A DNA stretch of 64,000 nucleotides from Streptomyces sp. NRRL S-340 (GTDB taxonomy: Bacteria; Actinomycetota; Actinomycetes; Streptomycetales; Streptomycetaceae), in the NCBI RefSeq assembly GCF_000720185.1, contig NZ_JOIY01000031.1, forward strand, positions 1 through 64,000, written 5' to 3'. Both the position numbers and the translations under genes were made by a program. The notes beneath the pieces are model-generated. The model saw nothing but the letters and a program-made list of their open reading frames with translations, was not told where the DNA came from and did no database searches. The stretch's first letter is position 1; each line of letters opens with the position of its first letter. Positions 1 through 7,955 of the stretch are shown piece by piece.

Positions 1-399
1 CTCGTGTGGGATGCCGCTCCCGAGCCGGTTCCCGCCCGACCGGGTGCCTGCTACCGGCCCGACCCGGGCCGCCCGCCCCGCCCCCGTTCCGGTCGCCCTG
101 TCCCGCCCCGCGCCCCGACCAGCGGCCCCGCGCCCCCAGCGGCCCGCCCCGGACCCGGTCACCGCCCTCTGCCACCGGACACTGATCCGCCGCCTCCTCC
201 CCCCGGCGCCCTGAATCCGGCCGTCCGCTTTCGCCCCTGTTCTCACCTGATGGACGAAAGCGTGCGAGATCGTGCCCGGTGTCTTCCCCGGGCCCGTGCA
301 TTCCGTTGACTTCCGTGACTCACGCGCCCCGTACGACCCGCACGCGGCGTCCGACGCGCCGGGCCCCGGCGCCCCGGTGAGTCCCCGAAGGCATGCCTC
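1..399. other. Upstream region without a supported gene
   Basis: This stretch is very C-rich and its open frames have the proline/arginine-rich composition of noncoding high-GC DNA, so I call no gene. An 8-bp inverted repeat, CGCTTTCG at 226-233 and CGAAAGCG at 255-262, lies about 140 bp ahead of the ABC ATPase start and could be an operator or part of its promoter region. The function of the repeat is inference only. Confidence 0.5.
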
Positions 400-1749
400 A
401 TGACACGCGCCATCTCCCTGCACGACGTGAGCAAGACCTACACCAGCAAGACCGCCCGTGTGGTGGACCGGCTGTCGCTGGACATCGCGCCCGGCGAGTT
501 CCTCGTCCTGCTCGGCCCCTCCGGCTGCGGCAAGTCCACCGTGCTGAGGATGATCGCCGGCCTGGAGGACATCACCGAGGGGCGGCTGCTGCTCGACGGC
601 GAGTACGCCAACGACCTGCCGCCCGCCGGACGGGACATGGCGATGGTCTTCCAGAACTTCGCGCTCTATCCGAACATGACCAGTCGGGACAACATCGGCT
701 TCCCGCTGCGCATCGAGTCGCCCGGCACCGACCACAGCCCCCGCATCGGCAGCACCGCCCGGATGCTGGGCATCGAGGACCTCCTCGACCGCTTCCCCGG
801 CCAGCTCTCCGGCGGCGAGCGCCAGCGCGTCGCCATGGGCCGTGCCATCGCCCGCCACCCCACCGCCTTCCTGATGGACGAGCCGCTGTCCAACCTCGAC
901 GCCAAGCTCCGCAACCGCCTGCGCGCCGAGATCGCCCAGCTCACCAGGGAGCTGGGCGTCACCACCGTCTACGTCACCCACGACCAGTCGGAGGCCATGT
1001 CCCTGGGTGACCGGGTCGCCGTGCTGCGCGGCGGAGTGCTGCAGCAGGCCGACACCCCGCGCGCCGTCTACGCCCTGCCCCGCAACGTGTTCGTCGCCGC
1101 CTTCGTCGGCACCCCGCGCATCAACCTCCTGCGCGGCCTGGTCCGCGCCCCGCTCGGCGGCGCCATGACCGTCAGCCTGGGCGAGCAGTTCCTGCGGCTG
1201 CCCGAACCCCTCTCCCGCGACCACCAGTTGCTGCGCGTGCAGCAGGGGCGCGAGGTGATCGTGGGACTGCGCTCGGAGGCCGTGCGCATCGCGGACCCGG
1301 CCGCCGCCCGGCCCGGCGAGGTACCGCTGACGGGACTGGTGGAGCATGTCGAGTTCCAGGGACACGAGGTGCTCGTCCACTTCGACACCGGCTCCCGCCC
1401 GGCCGTCGTACCGGACCTGGAGGCGCCGCGCCCCACGGCCCGGCCGGACCGGCGCCGCCGCCGCGACGGCACCGTGCTGGAACGCCTGCGCGGGCGGGCC
1501 GGGGCGCTGCGCGCGGGAGCCGTGGGGGTGCTCGACCGCCCCGAGGAGGCCGGTGCCGCACCCGAACCCGCCCCTGCCGCAGAGCCCCGCCTCCCCGGTG
1601 ACCTGGTCGTGCGCACCACCCCGGACATCCGGCTCCGCCACGGCATGCGGGTGCCGCTCCTCGTCGACCTGGCCCGCCTCTTCGTCTTCGACCAGCACGG
1701 CGAACGTGTCTGCCCGGCCCCGGAGCACCTCCCGGACCTGGAGGAGTGA
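400..1749 (+). CDS. ABC transporter ATP-binding protein, MalK/MsiK/UgpC-like
   Basis: This is a cytoplasmic ATPase that would energise a carbohydrate importer. Walker A GPSGCGKST is at residues 39-47, the Q-loop reads VFQNFALYP, the signature LSGGERQ is at 136-142, Walker B FLMDEP is near 157-162, and the switch histidine is in VTHDQ. The C-terminal regulatory/TOBE half carries an arginine/proline/alanine-rich insertion around residues 335-400, making the protein 449 residues against about 370-380 for typical MsiK/MalK. No permease or binding-protein gene is adjacent, so like MsiK it may serve transporters encoded elsewhere. The ATG at 400 follows a weak GAAGG. The family is certain; the substrate is unknown. 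Confidence 0.9.
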   Translation: MTRAISLHDVSKTYTSKTARVVDRLSLDIAPGEFLVLLGPSGCGKSTVLRMIAGLEDITEGRLLLDGEYANDLPPAGRDMAMVFQNFALYPNMTSRDNIGFPLRIESPGTDHSPRIGSTARMLGIEDLLDRFPGQLSGGERQRVAMGRAIARHPTAFLMDEPLSNLDAKLRNRLRAEIAQLTRELGVTTVYVTHDQSEAMSLGDRVAVLRGGVLQQADTPRAVYALPRNVFVAAFVGTPRINLLRGLVRAPLGGAMTVSLGEQFLRLPEPLSRDHQLLRVQQGREVIVGLRSEAVRIADPAAARPGEVPLTGLVEHVEFQGHEVLVHFDTGSRPAVVPDLEAPRPTARPDRRRRRDGTVLERLRGRAGALRAGAVGVLDRPEEAGAAPEPAPAAEPRLPGDLVVRTTPDIRLRHGMRVPLLVDLARLFVFDQHGERVCPAPEHLPDLEE

Positions 1750-1767
1750 ACCGCCGGACCCGGGGCA

Positions 1768-1827
1768 GCGGACGGCCGGATCCGAGGGGCGTAGGGGCGG
1801 ATCCGCAGGAGCGGACGGCCGGATCCG
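1768..1827. repeat. Pair of 17-bp direct repeats
   Basis: GCGGACGGCCGGATCCG occurs identically at 1768-1784 and 1811-1827 in the gap after the ABC ATPase gene. Each copy also contains the palindrome CGGATCCG. It may belong to a terminator or be a local duplication; no function is evident. Confidence 0.5.
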
Positions 1828-1906
1828 GAGGGCTCGGGCCGGCGGACGCCGGGCGTGGGGAACGGGCGGACACCGGGCGGGGCGCGAGCGCGTCCCTGGC
1901 GCCGCA

Positions 1907-1925
1907 AAACTATCGGCGCTAGTTT
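1907..1925. promoter_or_regulatory. Candidate TetR operator of the ALDH/ADH operon
   Basis: AAACTATCGGCGCTAGTTT is an inverted repeat with 9-bp arms (8 of 9 paired) around one central base. It lies 65 bp before the aldehyde dehydrogenase start. A related 19-mer (14 of 19 bases identical) lies at 6146-6164 in the promoter region of the TetR gene at 5466-6119. The shared motif suggests that this TetR controls both promoters; binding is inferred, not shown. Confidence 0.6.
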
Positions 1926-1989
1926 ATGGGGTTGTCGAGGTCGTGACGCGCGACGGAGCGCGACGACGCCCCCGCCCCGGAGGAACACG

Positions 1990-3378
1990 ATGAAGGCACA
2001 CGACGGCATGTACATCGACGGCGCCTGGCGCCCCGCCCCGGACCGGGACGTCATCGAGGTGGTGAACCCCGCCGACGAACAGGTATTCGCCACCGTGCCC
2101 GCCGGCACCGCCGAGGACGTCGACGCCGCGGTGCGCGCCGCCCGCGCCGCCTTCCCCGGCTGGGCGGCGACACCGCCGGCCGGGCGGGCCGCGCGCCTGG
2201 CCGCCCTGCGGGACGTACTGGCGGCCCGCAAGGACGAGATCGCCGAGACCGTCACCGCCGAACTGGGCTCACCCCTGCCGTTCTCCCAGAGCGTGCACGC
2301 GGGCCTGCCGATCGCGGTCGCCGCGTCCTACGCCGGCCTCGCGGCGACGTACGCCTTCGAGGAGCGCGTCGGCAACTCCACCGTCCTGCACGAGCCGGCC
2401 GGCGTGGTCGGCGCCATCACACCCTGGAACTACCCGCTGCACCAGATCGTCGCCAAGGCGGCCCCCGCGCTCGCCGCCGGCTGCACCGTGGTGCTGAAGC
2501 CCGCCGAGGACACCCCGCTCACCGCCCAGCTCTTCGCCGAGGCCGTCGACGAGGCCGGGATCCCGGCCGGGGTCTTCAACCTGGTCACCGGCCTCGGCCC
2601 GGTGGCCGGGCAGGCGCTCGCCGAACACCCCGGCGTCGACCTGGTCTCCTTCACCGGCTCCACCGCGGTGGGCCGGCGGATCGGCGCGACGGCCGGCGCC
2701 GCCGTCAAGCGGGTCGCCCTGGAACTGGGCGGCAAGTCCGCCAACGTCATCCTGCCCGGCGCCGACCTGGCCAAGGCGGTGAACGTCGGCGTCGCCAACG
2801 TCATGTCCAACTCAGGCCAGACGTGCAGCGCCTGGACCCGCATGCTGGTCCACCGCGACCGCTACGACGAGGCGGTCGAACTGGCCGCCACGGCCGCCGC
2901 CAAGTACGGCGACCGCATCGGCCCCCTCGTCAACGCCGGGCAGCTCGCCCGGGTGCGCGGTTACATCGAGCAGGGCGTCGCCGAGGGCGCGCGCCTGGTC
3001 GCCGGCGGCCCCGGATCCCCGCGCGAGCGGGGCTACTACGTCAGCCCGACCGTCTTCGCCGACGTCACCCCGGACATGACCATCGCCCAGGAGGAGATCT
3101 TCGGGCCGGTCCTGTCGGTCCTGCGCTACGACGACGAGGACGACGCGCTGCGCATCGCCAACGGCACGGTCTACGGCCTCGCCGGCGCCGTCTGGGCGGG
3201 CGAGGAGGCCGAGGCGGTCGCCTTCGCACGCCGGATGGACACCGGCCAGGTCGACATCAACGGCGGCCGGTTCAACCCGCTGGCCCCCTTCGGCGGCTAC
3301 AAGTCCTCCGGCGTCGGCCGCGAACTGGGCGCGCACGGACTCACCGAATACCTCCAGACCAAGTCCCTCCAGTTCTAA
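1990..3378 (+). CDS. NAD(P)+-dependent aldehyde dehydrogenase
   Basis: This 462-residue protein of the aldehyde dehydrogenase superfamily oxidises an aldehyde to the acid in the cytoplasm. The cofactor-fold motif TPWNYPL, the general base Glu245 in LELGGK and the nucleophile Cys279 in SGQTCSAW are all present, as is the C-terminal PFGGYKSSG motif. I chose ATG 1990 because GGAGG stands just ahead and homology begins there; a longer open frame exists upstream but is not protein-like. It is followed 14 nt later by an alcohol dehydrogenase, so alcohol would be converted to aldehyde and then acid. A palindrome at 1907-1925 links it to the TetR regulator at 5466-6119. The substrate is unknown. Confidence 0.93.
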   Translation: MKAHDGMYIDGAWRPAPDRDVIEVVNPADEQVFATVPAGTAEDVDAAVRAARAAFPGWAATPPAGRAARLAALRDVLAARKDEIAETVTAELGSPLPFSQSVHAGLPIAVAASYAGLAATYAFEERVGNSTVLHEPAGVVGAITPWNYPLHQIVAKAAPALAAGCTVVLKPAEDTPLTAQLFAEAVDEAGIPAGVFNLVTGLGPVAGQALAEHPGVDLVSFTGSTAVGRRIGATAGAAVKRVALELGGKSANVILPGADLAKAVNVGVANVMSNSGQTCSAWTRMLVHRDRYDEAVELAATAAAKYGDRIGPLVNAGQLARVRGYIEQGVAEGARLVAGGPGSPRERGYYVSPTVFADVTPDMTIAQEEIFGPVLSVLRYDDEDDALRIANGTVYGLAGAVWAGEEAEAVAFARRMDTGQVDINGGRFNPLAPFGGYKSSGVGRELGAHGLTEYLQTKSLQF

Positions 3379-3392
3379 GGGAGTCACGCGTC

Positions 3393-4475
3393 ATGGCCGT
3401 ACGTGCCGCCGTCCTGCCCGCCATCGGCTCGCCGCTGGAGATCACCCGGATCGAACTGCCCGAACCCGGCCCCGGCCAGGTGCGCCTGCGGCTGGCCGCC
3501 GCAGGGGTCTGCCACTCCGACCTCTCTCTGACCGACGGCACCATGCGGGTCCCCGTCCCCGCCGTCCTCGGCCACGAGGGCGCGGGCACCGTGCTCGCCG
3601 TCGGCGACGGCGTCACCCACGTGGCACCGGGCGACGCCGTGGTTCTCAACTGGGCGCCCTCCTGCGGCACCTGCCACGCCTGCTCGCTCGGCGAGGTCTG
3701 GCTGTGCGCAGACGCGCTCACCGGCGCCGCCGGCGTCCACGCCCGCACCGCCGACGGCACCGCCCTGCACCCCGGCCTGAACGTCGCCGCGTTCGCCGAG
3801 GAGACGGTCGTCGCCGCCTCCTGCGTCCTGCCCCTGCCCGACGGCGTCCCGCTCACCGACGCCGCCCTGCTCGGCTGCGCCGTCCTCACCGGCTACGGCG
3901 CCGTCCACCACTCGGCCCGGGTGCGGGCCGGGGAGACGGTGGCCATCTTCGGCGCGGGCGGCGTCGGACTCGCCACCCTCCAGGCCGCCCGGATCGCGGG
4001 CGCCGCGCAGATCATTGCCGTCGACGTGAGCCCCGGGAAGGAGGAACTGGCGCGCCGCGCGGGTGCCACCGACTACGTCGTCGCCTCGGAGAACACGCCG
4101 CGCGAGATCCGCGCACTCACCGCCGGGCAGGGCGTCGACGTCTCCGTGGAGTGCGTGGGCCGCGCCGTCTCCATCCGCGCCGCCTGGGAGTCCACCCGCC
4201 GCGGCGGCCGGACCACCGTCGTCGGCATCGGCGGCAAGGACCAGCAGGTCACCTTCAACGCCCTGGAGATCTTCCACTGGGGCCGCACCCTGAGCGGCTG
4301 TGTCTACGGCAACTGCGACCCGGCCGAGGACCTGCCCGTGCTCGCCGGACACGTCCGCGCCGGGCGCCTGGACCTGGACGCGCTGGTGACCGAGCGGATC
4401 GCCCTGGACGGCATCCCGGCCGCCTTCGAGAACATGCGGGCCGGCAAGGGCGGCCGGGCGCTGGTGGTGTTCTGA
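3393..4475 (+). CDS. Zinc-dependent alcohol dehydrogenase (MDR family)
   Basis: This 360-residue medium-chain dehydrogenase probably converts an alcohol to the aldehyde used by the preceding enzyme. The catalytic zinc site is visible as GVCHSD (Cys40), GHEGAG and a later Cys, and the four-cysteine structural zinc lobe as CGTCHACSLGEVWLC. The Rossmann motif is GAGGVGLATLQ. The start at 3393 follows GGGAG and leaves 14 nt after the aldehyde dehydrogenase stop, which implies co-transcription. It resembles class III-type or NDMA-dependent-like actinobacterial dehydrogenases, but the substrate cannot be read from sequence. Confidence 0.92.
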   Translation: MAVRAAVLPAIGSPLEITRIELPEPGPGQVRLRLAAAGVCHSDLSLTDGTMRVPVPAVLGHEGAGTVLAVGDGVTHVAPGDAVVLNWAPSCGTCHACSLGEVWLCADALTGAAGVHARTADGTALHPGLNVAAFAEETVVAASCVLPLPDGVPLTDAALLGCAVLTGYGAVHHSARVRAGETVAIFGAGGVGLATLQAARIAGAAQIIAVDVSPGKEELARRAGATDYVVASENTPREIRALTAGQGVDVSVECVGRAVSIRAAWESTRRGGRTTVVGIGGKDQQVTFNALEIFHWGRTLSGCVYGNCDPAEDLPVLAGHVRAGRLDLDALVTERIALDGIPAAFENMRAGKGGRALVVF

Positions 4476-4553
4476 GCCCGGCCGGGCGGCCGCGACCGCG
4501 ACACCGCCATCCCGGCCGGACACGGCACGCCGCCTGCCGCCGCGGCCGGGGAC

Positions 4554-5264
4554 TCAGCCCAGTGCGGCCCGTCCGATGCCGAGCAGCCCGGCCAGGGCGT
4601 GTTCACCGGCCGGGGTGACCTTCACCGCCCGCTCCGAGCCGATGCGCACGCACCAGCCGGTGTCCAGGGCGTGCCGGCACAGGGCGGCCCCGGCGACCCC
4701 GGCCAGGTGGGGGCGCCGTTCCGTCCAGTCGAGGCAGGCCCGCGCGAGCGGACGCCTGCCCCGGCGGTCCAGGGAGATGCCCGCCGCGCCGAACCAGTCC
4801 AGCCCCGCGTCCGTGAGCGCGAACCCGGTGTCCTGGCGCAGCAGTCCGCGCTCGGTCAGCGCGTCCGTGACGGCGATGCCGAGCCGCCCGGCGAGATGGT
4901 CGTAGCAGGTGCGGCCCCGGGCCATCGCGGAGCCGGCACCGGCCTCCCGCAGGGTGCGCGGCCGGCGCGCCGCCGCCGGCGCGACCTGCGCGGCCAGGTC
5001 CTCGACCAGTTGGGCCACCCGCGCGTCGGCGAGCCGGACATAGCGGTGACGGCCCTGCCGCTCCTCGGCGAGCAGACCGCCCGCGACGAGCTTGCCCAGG
5101 TGTTCGCTGAGCGTCGAGGCGGCCACGCCCGCGTGCCGGGCCAGCTCGCCGGCCGTCCACGCCCGCCCGTCGAGCAGCGCCAGCAGACAGGCGGCCCGGG
5201 TCTCGTCGGCGATCAGCCCGGCGAGCGCGGCCAGACCGGGCGCCTGGGGATCCTTCGAGGTCAT
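4554..5264 (-). CDS. ArsR-family winged-helix transcriptional regulator
   Basis: This 236-residue protein has an N-terminal winged helix-turn-helix at about residues 8-85 (DETRAACLLALLDG, then HAGVAASTLSEHLGKLVAGGL). That is the ArsR/SmtB layout, followed by a long C-terminal region rich in Arg and Ala (about residues 95-236). I see no clear metal-binding cysteine pair in the recognition helix, so it may not be a metal sensor. It is convergent with the alcohol dehydrogenase gene. An in-frame extension to 5384 exists, but ATG 5264 begins directly before the domain. The target genes are unknown. Confidence 0.8.
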   Translation of the reverse strand: MTSKDPQAPGLAALAGLIADETRAACLLALLDGRAWTAGELARHAGVAASTLSEHLGKLVAGGLLAEERQGRHRYVRLADARVAQLVEDLAAQVAPAAARRPRTLREAGAGSAMARGRTCYDHLAGRLGIAVTDALTERGLLRQDTGFALTDAGLDWFGAAGISLDRRGRRPLARACLDWTERRPHLAGVAGAALCRHALDTGWCVRIGSERAVKVTPAGEHALAGLLGIGRAALG

Positions 5265-5465
5265 GCGTCCCAGCATGCGGCACGGACGGTTCGGCACCCG
5301 CCGAACGGTGGGCGCGCGCCACGTTCCCGCCCGGTCCACGGCCCCGCCCCCCCCTCCGGGCCCTCCGTGTCCTGCCCGGTGCACGTCTCCCGCCCGGCGT
5401 TCGCGTGGCCCGTCCTGCGCGGCCCTCGCGCGGGCCCGCCCCCGCCCGGCCTTCGCGTCCTGCTC

Positions 5466-6119
5466 CTACTCTCCGGCCTTCGCGCCCGCCGCGTCCTGCG
5501 CGTACTGCTGCGCCAGCCCGTCCAGGAGCGCCGCGAGGCCCGTCTCGAAGGCCCGCTCGTCGATCTTCTCCTGCTGCTCGGCGAGCAGGTGGGCCTGGCC
5601 CAGGTGCGGGTAGTCGGCGGGGTCGTAGGCACCGGCGTCGTCCACGAAGCCGCCGGCGAAGGAGCCGAGCGCGGAGCCCATGACGAAGTACCGCATGAGC
5701 GCGCCGATGGAGGTGGCCTGCGCGGGCGGCCAGCCCGCGTCGACCATCGCGCCGTACACGGCGTCCGCCAGATGCAGCGCGGCCGGCCGGCGGCCGGGGC
5801 CGCGGGCCAGGACCGGGACGATGTTCGGGTGGGCCCGCAGCGCGGCCCGGTAGGAGACGGCCCAGTCGTGCAGCGCGGTCCGCCAGTCGCGGCCGTCCTC
5901 GAACATCGACAGGTCGACCTGGGCGCTCACCGAGTCCGCGACCGCCTCCAGGATCTCGTCCTTGGTGCGGAAGTGGTTGTAGAGGGAGGGACCGCTGACG
6001 CCCAGTTCGGCCGCGAGCCGGCGGGTGGAGACCGCGGCGAGGCCCTCCGTATCCACGAGGTCCCGCGCCGTCGCGACGATGCGGTCGGTGCTCAGGAGGG
6101 GCTTGCGCGGTCGGGCCAT
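5466..6119 (-). CDS. TetR-family transcriptional regulator
   Basis: This 217-residue regulator has an N-terminal TetR helix-turn-helix (TEGLAAVSTRRLAAELGVSGPSLYNHF, about residues 23-52) and a C-terminal ligand-binding helical domain of the TetR_C type. It is divergent from the acyl-CoA dehydrogenase at 6209. The 89-bp gap holds the palindrome 6146-6164, whose partner lies before the aldehyde dehydrogenase operon at 1907-1925. It therefore probably represses itself, the acyl-CoA dehydrogenase and the ALDH/ADH pair, released by an acyl or aldehyde-derived ligand (inferred). ATG 6119 is preferred over in-frame ATGs at 6128 and 6191 because the longer N-terminus would overlap the operator. Confidence 0.87.
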   Translation of the reverse strand: MARPRKPLLSTDRIVATARDLVDTEGLAAVSTRRLAAELGVSGPSLYNHFRTKDEILEAVADSVSAQVDLSMFEDGRDWRTALHDWAVSYRAALRAHPNIVPVLARGPGRRPAALHLADAVYGAMVDAGWPPAQATSIGALMRYFVMGSALGSFAGGFVDDAGAYDPADYPHLGQAHLLAEQQEKIDERAFETGLAALLDGLAQQYAQDAAGAKAGE

Positions 6120-6145
6120 GGCGCACATAGTAGGGCTGCGGCGTA

Positions 6146-6164
6146 AAACTAGCAGTGGTAATTT
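6146..6164. promoter_or_regulatory. Candidate TetR operator between TetR and acyl-CoA dehydrogenase genes
   Basis: AAACTAGCAGTGGTAATTT is an imperfect inverted repeat (7 of 9 arm bases paired) in the 89-bp divergent intergenic region. It has the same outer AAACTA-N7-TAnTTT frame as 1907-1925. The position suits control of both divergent promoters. Confidence 0.55.
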
Positions 6165-6208
6165 AAATGTACGGCTTTCAAGATCCGTCATCTGTGGGGT
6201 GATCCGTC

Positions 6209-7360
6209 ATGAACCTCGGCCTCAGCGAGGAGCAGACCGCGGTGCGGCAGCTCGCCCGGGACTTCGTCGAGCGGGAGATCACCCCCCATGCCGTGGCCTG
6301 GGACCGCGCCGAGGAAGTGGACCGGTCCATCGTGAAGAAGCTCGGCGAGGTCGGCTTCCTCGGGCTGACCGTCGACGAGGAGTACGGGGGCTGCGGCGGC
6401 GACCACCTCTCCTACTGCCTGGTGACCGAGGAACTGGGCCGCGGCGACTCCTCCGTGCGCGGGATCGTCTCCGTCTCGCTCGGCCTGGTCGCCAAGACCA
6501 TCGCCGCCTGGGGCGACGAGGAGCAGAAGCGGCGCTGGCTGCCGGGCCTGACCTCCGGCGCGTACGTCGGCTGTTTCGGCCTGACGGAGCCGGGCACCGG
6601 CTCCGACGCGGGCAGCCTCACGACCCGGGCGGTGCGCGACGGCGACGGCTTCGTCGTCAACGGCAGCAAGATGTTCATCACCAACGGCACCTGGGCCGAC
6701 GTCGTCCTGCTCTTCGCCCGCTCCACCGACGCCCCCGGCCACAAGGGCGTGACCGCCTTCCTGGTGCCCACCGACACCCCCGGCCTGACCCGCCGCACCA
6801 TTCACGGCAAGCTAGGCCTGCGCGGCCAGGCCACCGCCGAACTGGTCCTCCAGGACGTGCGCGTGCCGGCCTCCGCGATGCTGGGCCCGGAGGGCAAAGG
6901 TTTCTCCGTCGCCATGTCGGCGCTGGCCAAGGGCCGGATGTCGGTGGCGGCCGGCTGCGTCGGCATAGCCCAGGCCGCCCTGGACGCGGCCGTCCGGCAC
7001 GCCGGCGAGCGCGAGCAGTTCGGCAGGTCCATCGCACACCACCAGCTCGTCCAGGAGCTGATCAGCGACATCGCCGTCGACGTGGACGCCGCCCGCCTGC
7101 TGACCTGGCGGGTCGCGGACCTGGTCGACCGCGGGCAGCCGTTCGCCGTCGAGTCCTCCAAGGCCAAGCTCTTCGCCTCGGAGGCCGCCGTGCGCGCCGC
7201 CAACAACGCCCTCCAGGTCTTCGGCGGCTACGGCTACATCGACGAGTACCCGGTGGGCAAGCTGCTGCGCGACGCCCGCGTGATGACCCTCTACGAGGGC
7301 ACGAGCCAGATCCAGAAGCTCGTCATCGGGCGGGCGCTGACGGGCGTCTCGGCCTTCTGA
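6209..7360 (+). CDS. Acyl-CoA dehydrogenase
   Basis: This 383-residue flavoprotein catalyses alpha,beta-dehydrogenation of an acyl-CoA, passing electrons to ETF. Family motifs are CFGLTEPGTGSDAGS (FAD/substrate loop), GGYGYIDEYPVGKLLRDARVM and the C-terminal LYEGTSQIQ, whose glutamate is the usual catalytic base. Length and domain order (N-terminal helical, middle beta, C-terminal helical) are normal. ATG 6209 follows GGGGTGA. The gene is divergent from the TetR regulator at 5466-6119 and probably under its control. Chain length or branching specificity cannot be told from sequence. Confidence 0.94.
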   Translation: MNLGLSEEQTAVRQLARDFVEREITPHAVAWDRAEEVDRSIVKKLGEVGFLGLTVDEEYGGCGGDHLSYCLVTEELGRGDSSVRGIVSVSLGLVAKTIAAWGDEEQKRRWLPGLTSGAYVGCFGLTEPGTGSDAGSLTTRAVRDGDGFVVNGSKMFITNGTWADVVLLFARSTDAPGHKGVTAFLVPTDTPGLTRRTIHGKLGLRGQATAELVLQDVRVPASAMLGPEGKGFSVAMSALAKGRMSVAAGCVGIAQAALDAAVRHAGEREQFGRSIAHHQLVQELISDIAVDVDAARLLTWRVADLVDRGQPFAVESSKAKLFASEAAVRAANNALQVFGGYGYIDEYPVGKLLRDARVMTLYEGTSQIQKLVIGRALTGVSAF

Positions 7361-7363
7361 GGC

Positions 7364-7398
7364 CGGGTCGGGTCGGGTCGGGTCGGGCCGGGCCGGGG
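7364..7398. repeat. GGTCG pentanucleotide tandem repeat
   Basis: About six or seven units of GGTCG, degrading to GGCCG, follow directly after the acyl-CoA dehydrogenase stop codon. It is a simple-sequence tract probably prone to slippage. The remaining DNA to 7612 shows no other feature I can support. Confidence 0.7.
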
Positions 7399-7612
7399 GC
7401 GGGCGGCAGGCGAGCCGGCCGGCCGGTCCGGTCGCCGGGGGCCGGTGGGACGCGGGAGTACGGTGGCGGGCCCTGGGGGGCCCGTGAGCCGGGGGCGCGG
7501 CGGTGGGCCGGACGAACGCCGGGCGGGCCGGGGCGAGCGGGGCGTTTCTGAGTACGTGGACTGAGTATCCCGGCGGATGTGGCGGGGGGCCCACCCCCCC
7601 ATGCTGGAACCC

Positions 7613-7798
7613 ATGAGGGACACACCCGGCAAGCAGCAGAGCACCCTCGGCATCGCCGTCCTCTACCTCGTCACCTCCGCCTTCACGCTCGCCAAGGTCA
7701 TCCGCGACCGCCAGGAGGCCGGGCAGATCGTCAGCCGGGTCGACCAGGCCCGCCTGGAGAAGCTGCTCGCCGAGCACGATCCCTTCGAGAAGATCTGA
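7613..7798 (+). CDS. Short YiaA/YiaB-like membrane protein, possibly internally deleted
   Basis: The 61-residue product has one hydrophobic helix (residues 12-30, LGIAVLYLVTSAFTLAKVI) and a charged tail RDRQEAG..LLAEHDPF. This matches, from memory, the C-terminal half of streptomycete YiaA/YiaB-family proteins of about 95 residues, which have two membrane helices. Here the N-terminal MRDTPGKQQST runs straight into the second helix, as though about 35-40 codons were lost in frame. ATG 7613 follows GGAA; ATG 7601 in the same frame is an alternative. The family's function is unknown, and whether this short form works is uncertain. Confidence 0.6.
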   Translation: MRDTPGKQQSTLGIAVLYLVTSAFTLAKVIRDRQEAGQIVSRVDQARLEKLLAEHDPFEKI

Positions 7799-7890
7799 AC
7801 CCGCCTTCCGCAGCCGGCCCGCCCCCTCACTCGGACCGCGCGCCCCGCTCGGCCCGCACCCCGGGCGTGCCACCCCGCCGACCGGGGATG

Positions 7891-7906
7891 CTAAGCGCCC
7901 GCTCAG
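7891..7906. promoter_or_regulatory. Candidate operator of the TetR gene at 7956
   Basis: CTAAGCGCCCGCTCAG has 7-bp arms (6 of 7 paired) around CC and lies 50 bp before the TetR start codon. A perfect version of the same motif is found at 9136-9151 ahead of the MaoC-domain gene, so this is probably an autoregulatory site. Confidence 0.6.
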
Positions 7907-7955
7907 CTTCGGCGGTATGGTGGACCCCCGGACGCAGAGAGGGGTCGAACGAGCG

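Noticed and set aside
4..309. Proline-rich 101-codon plus-strand frame
   Set aside because: No ribosome binding site, and repetitive Pro/Arg composition as expected of noncoding GC-rich DNA.
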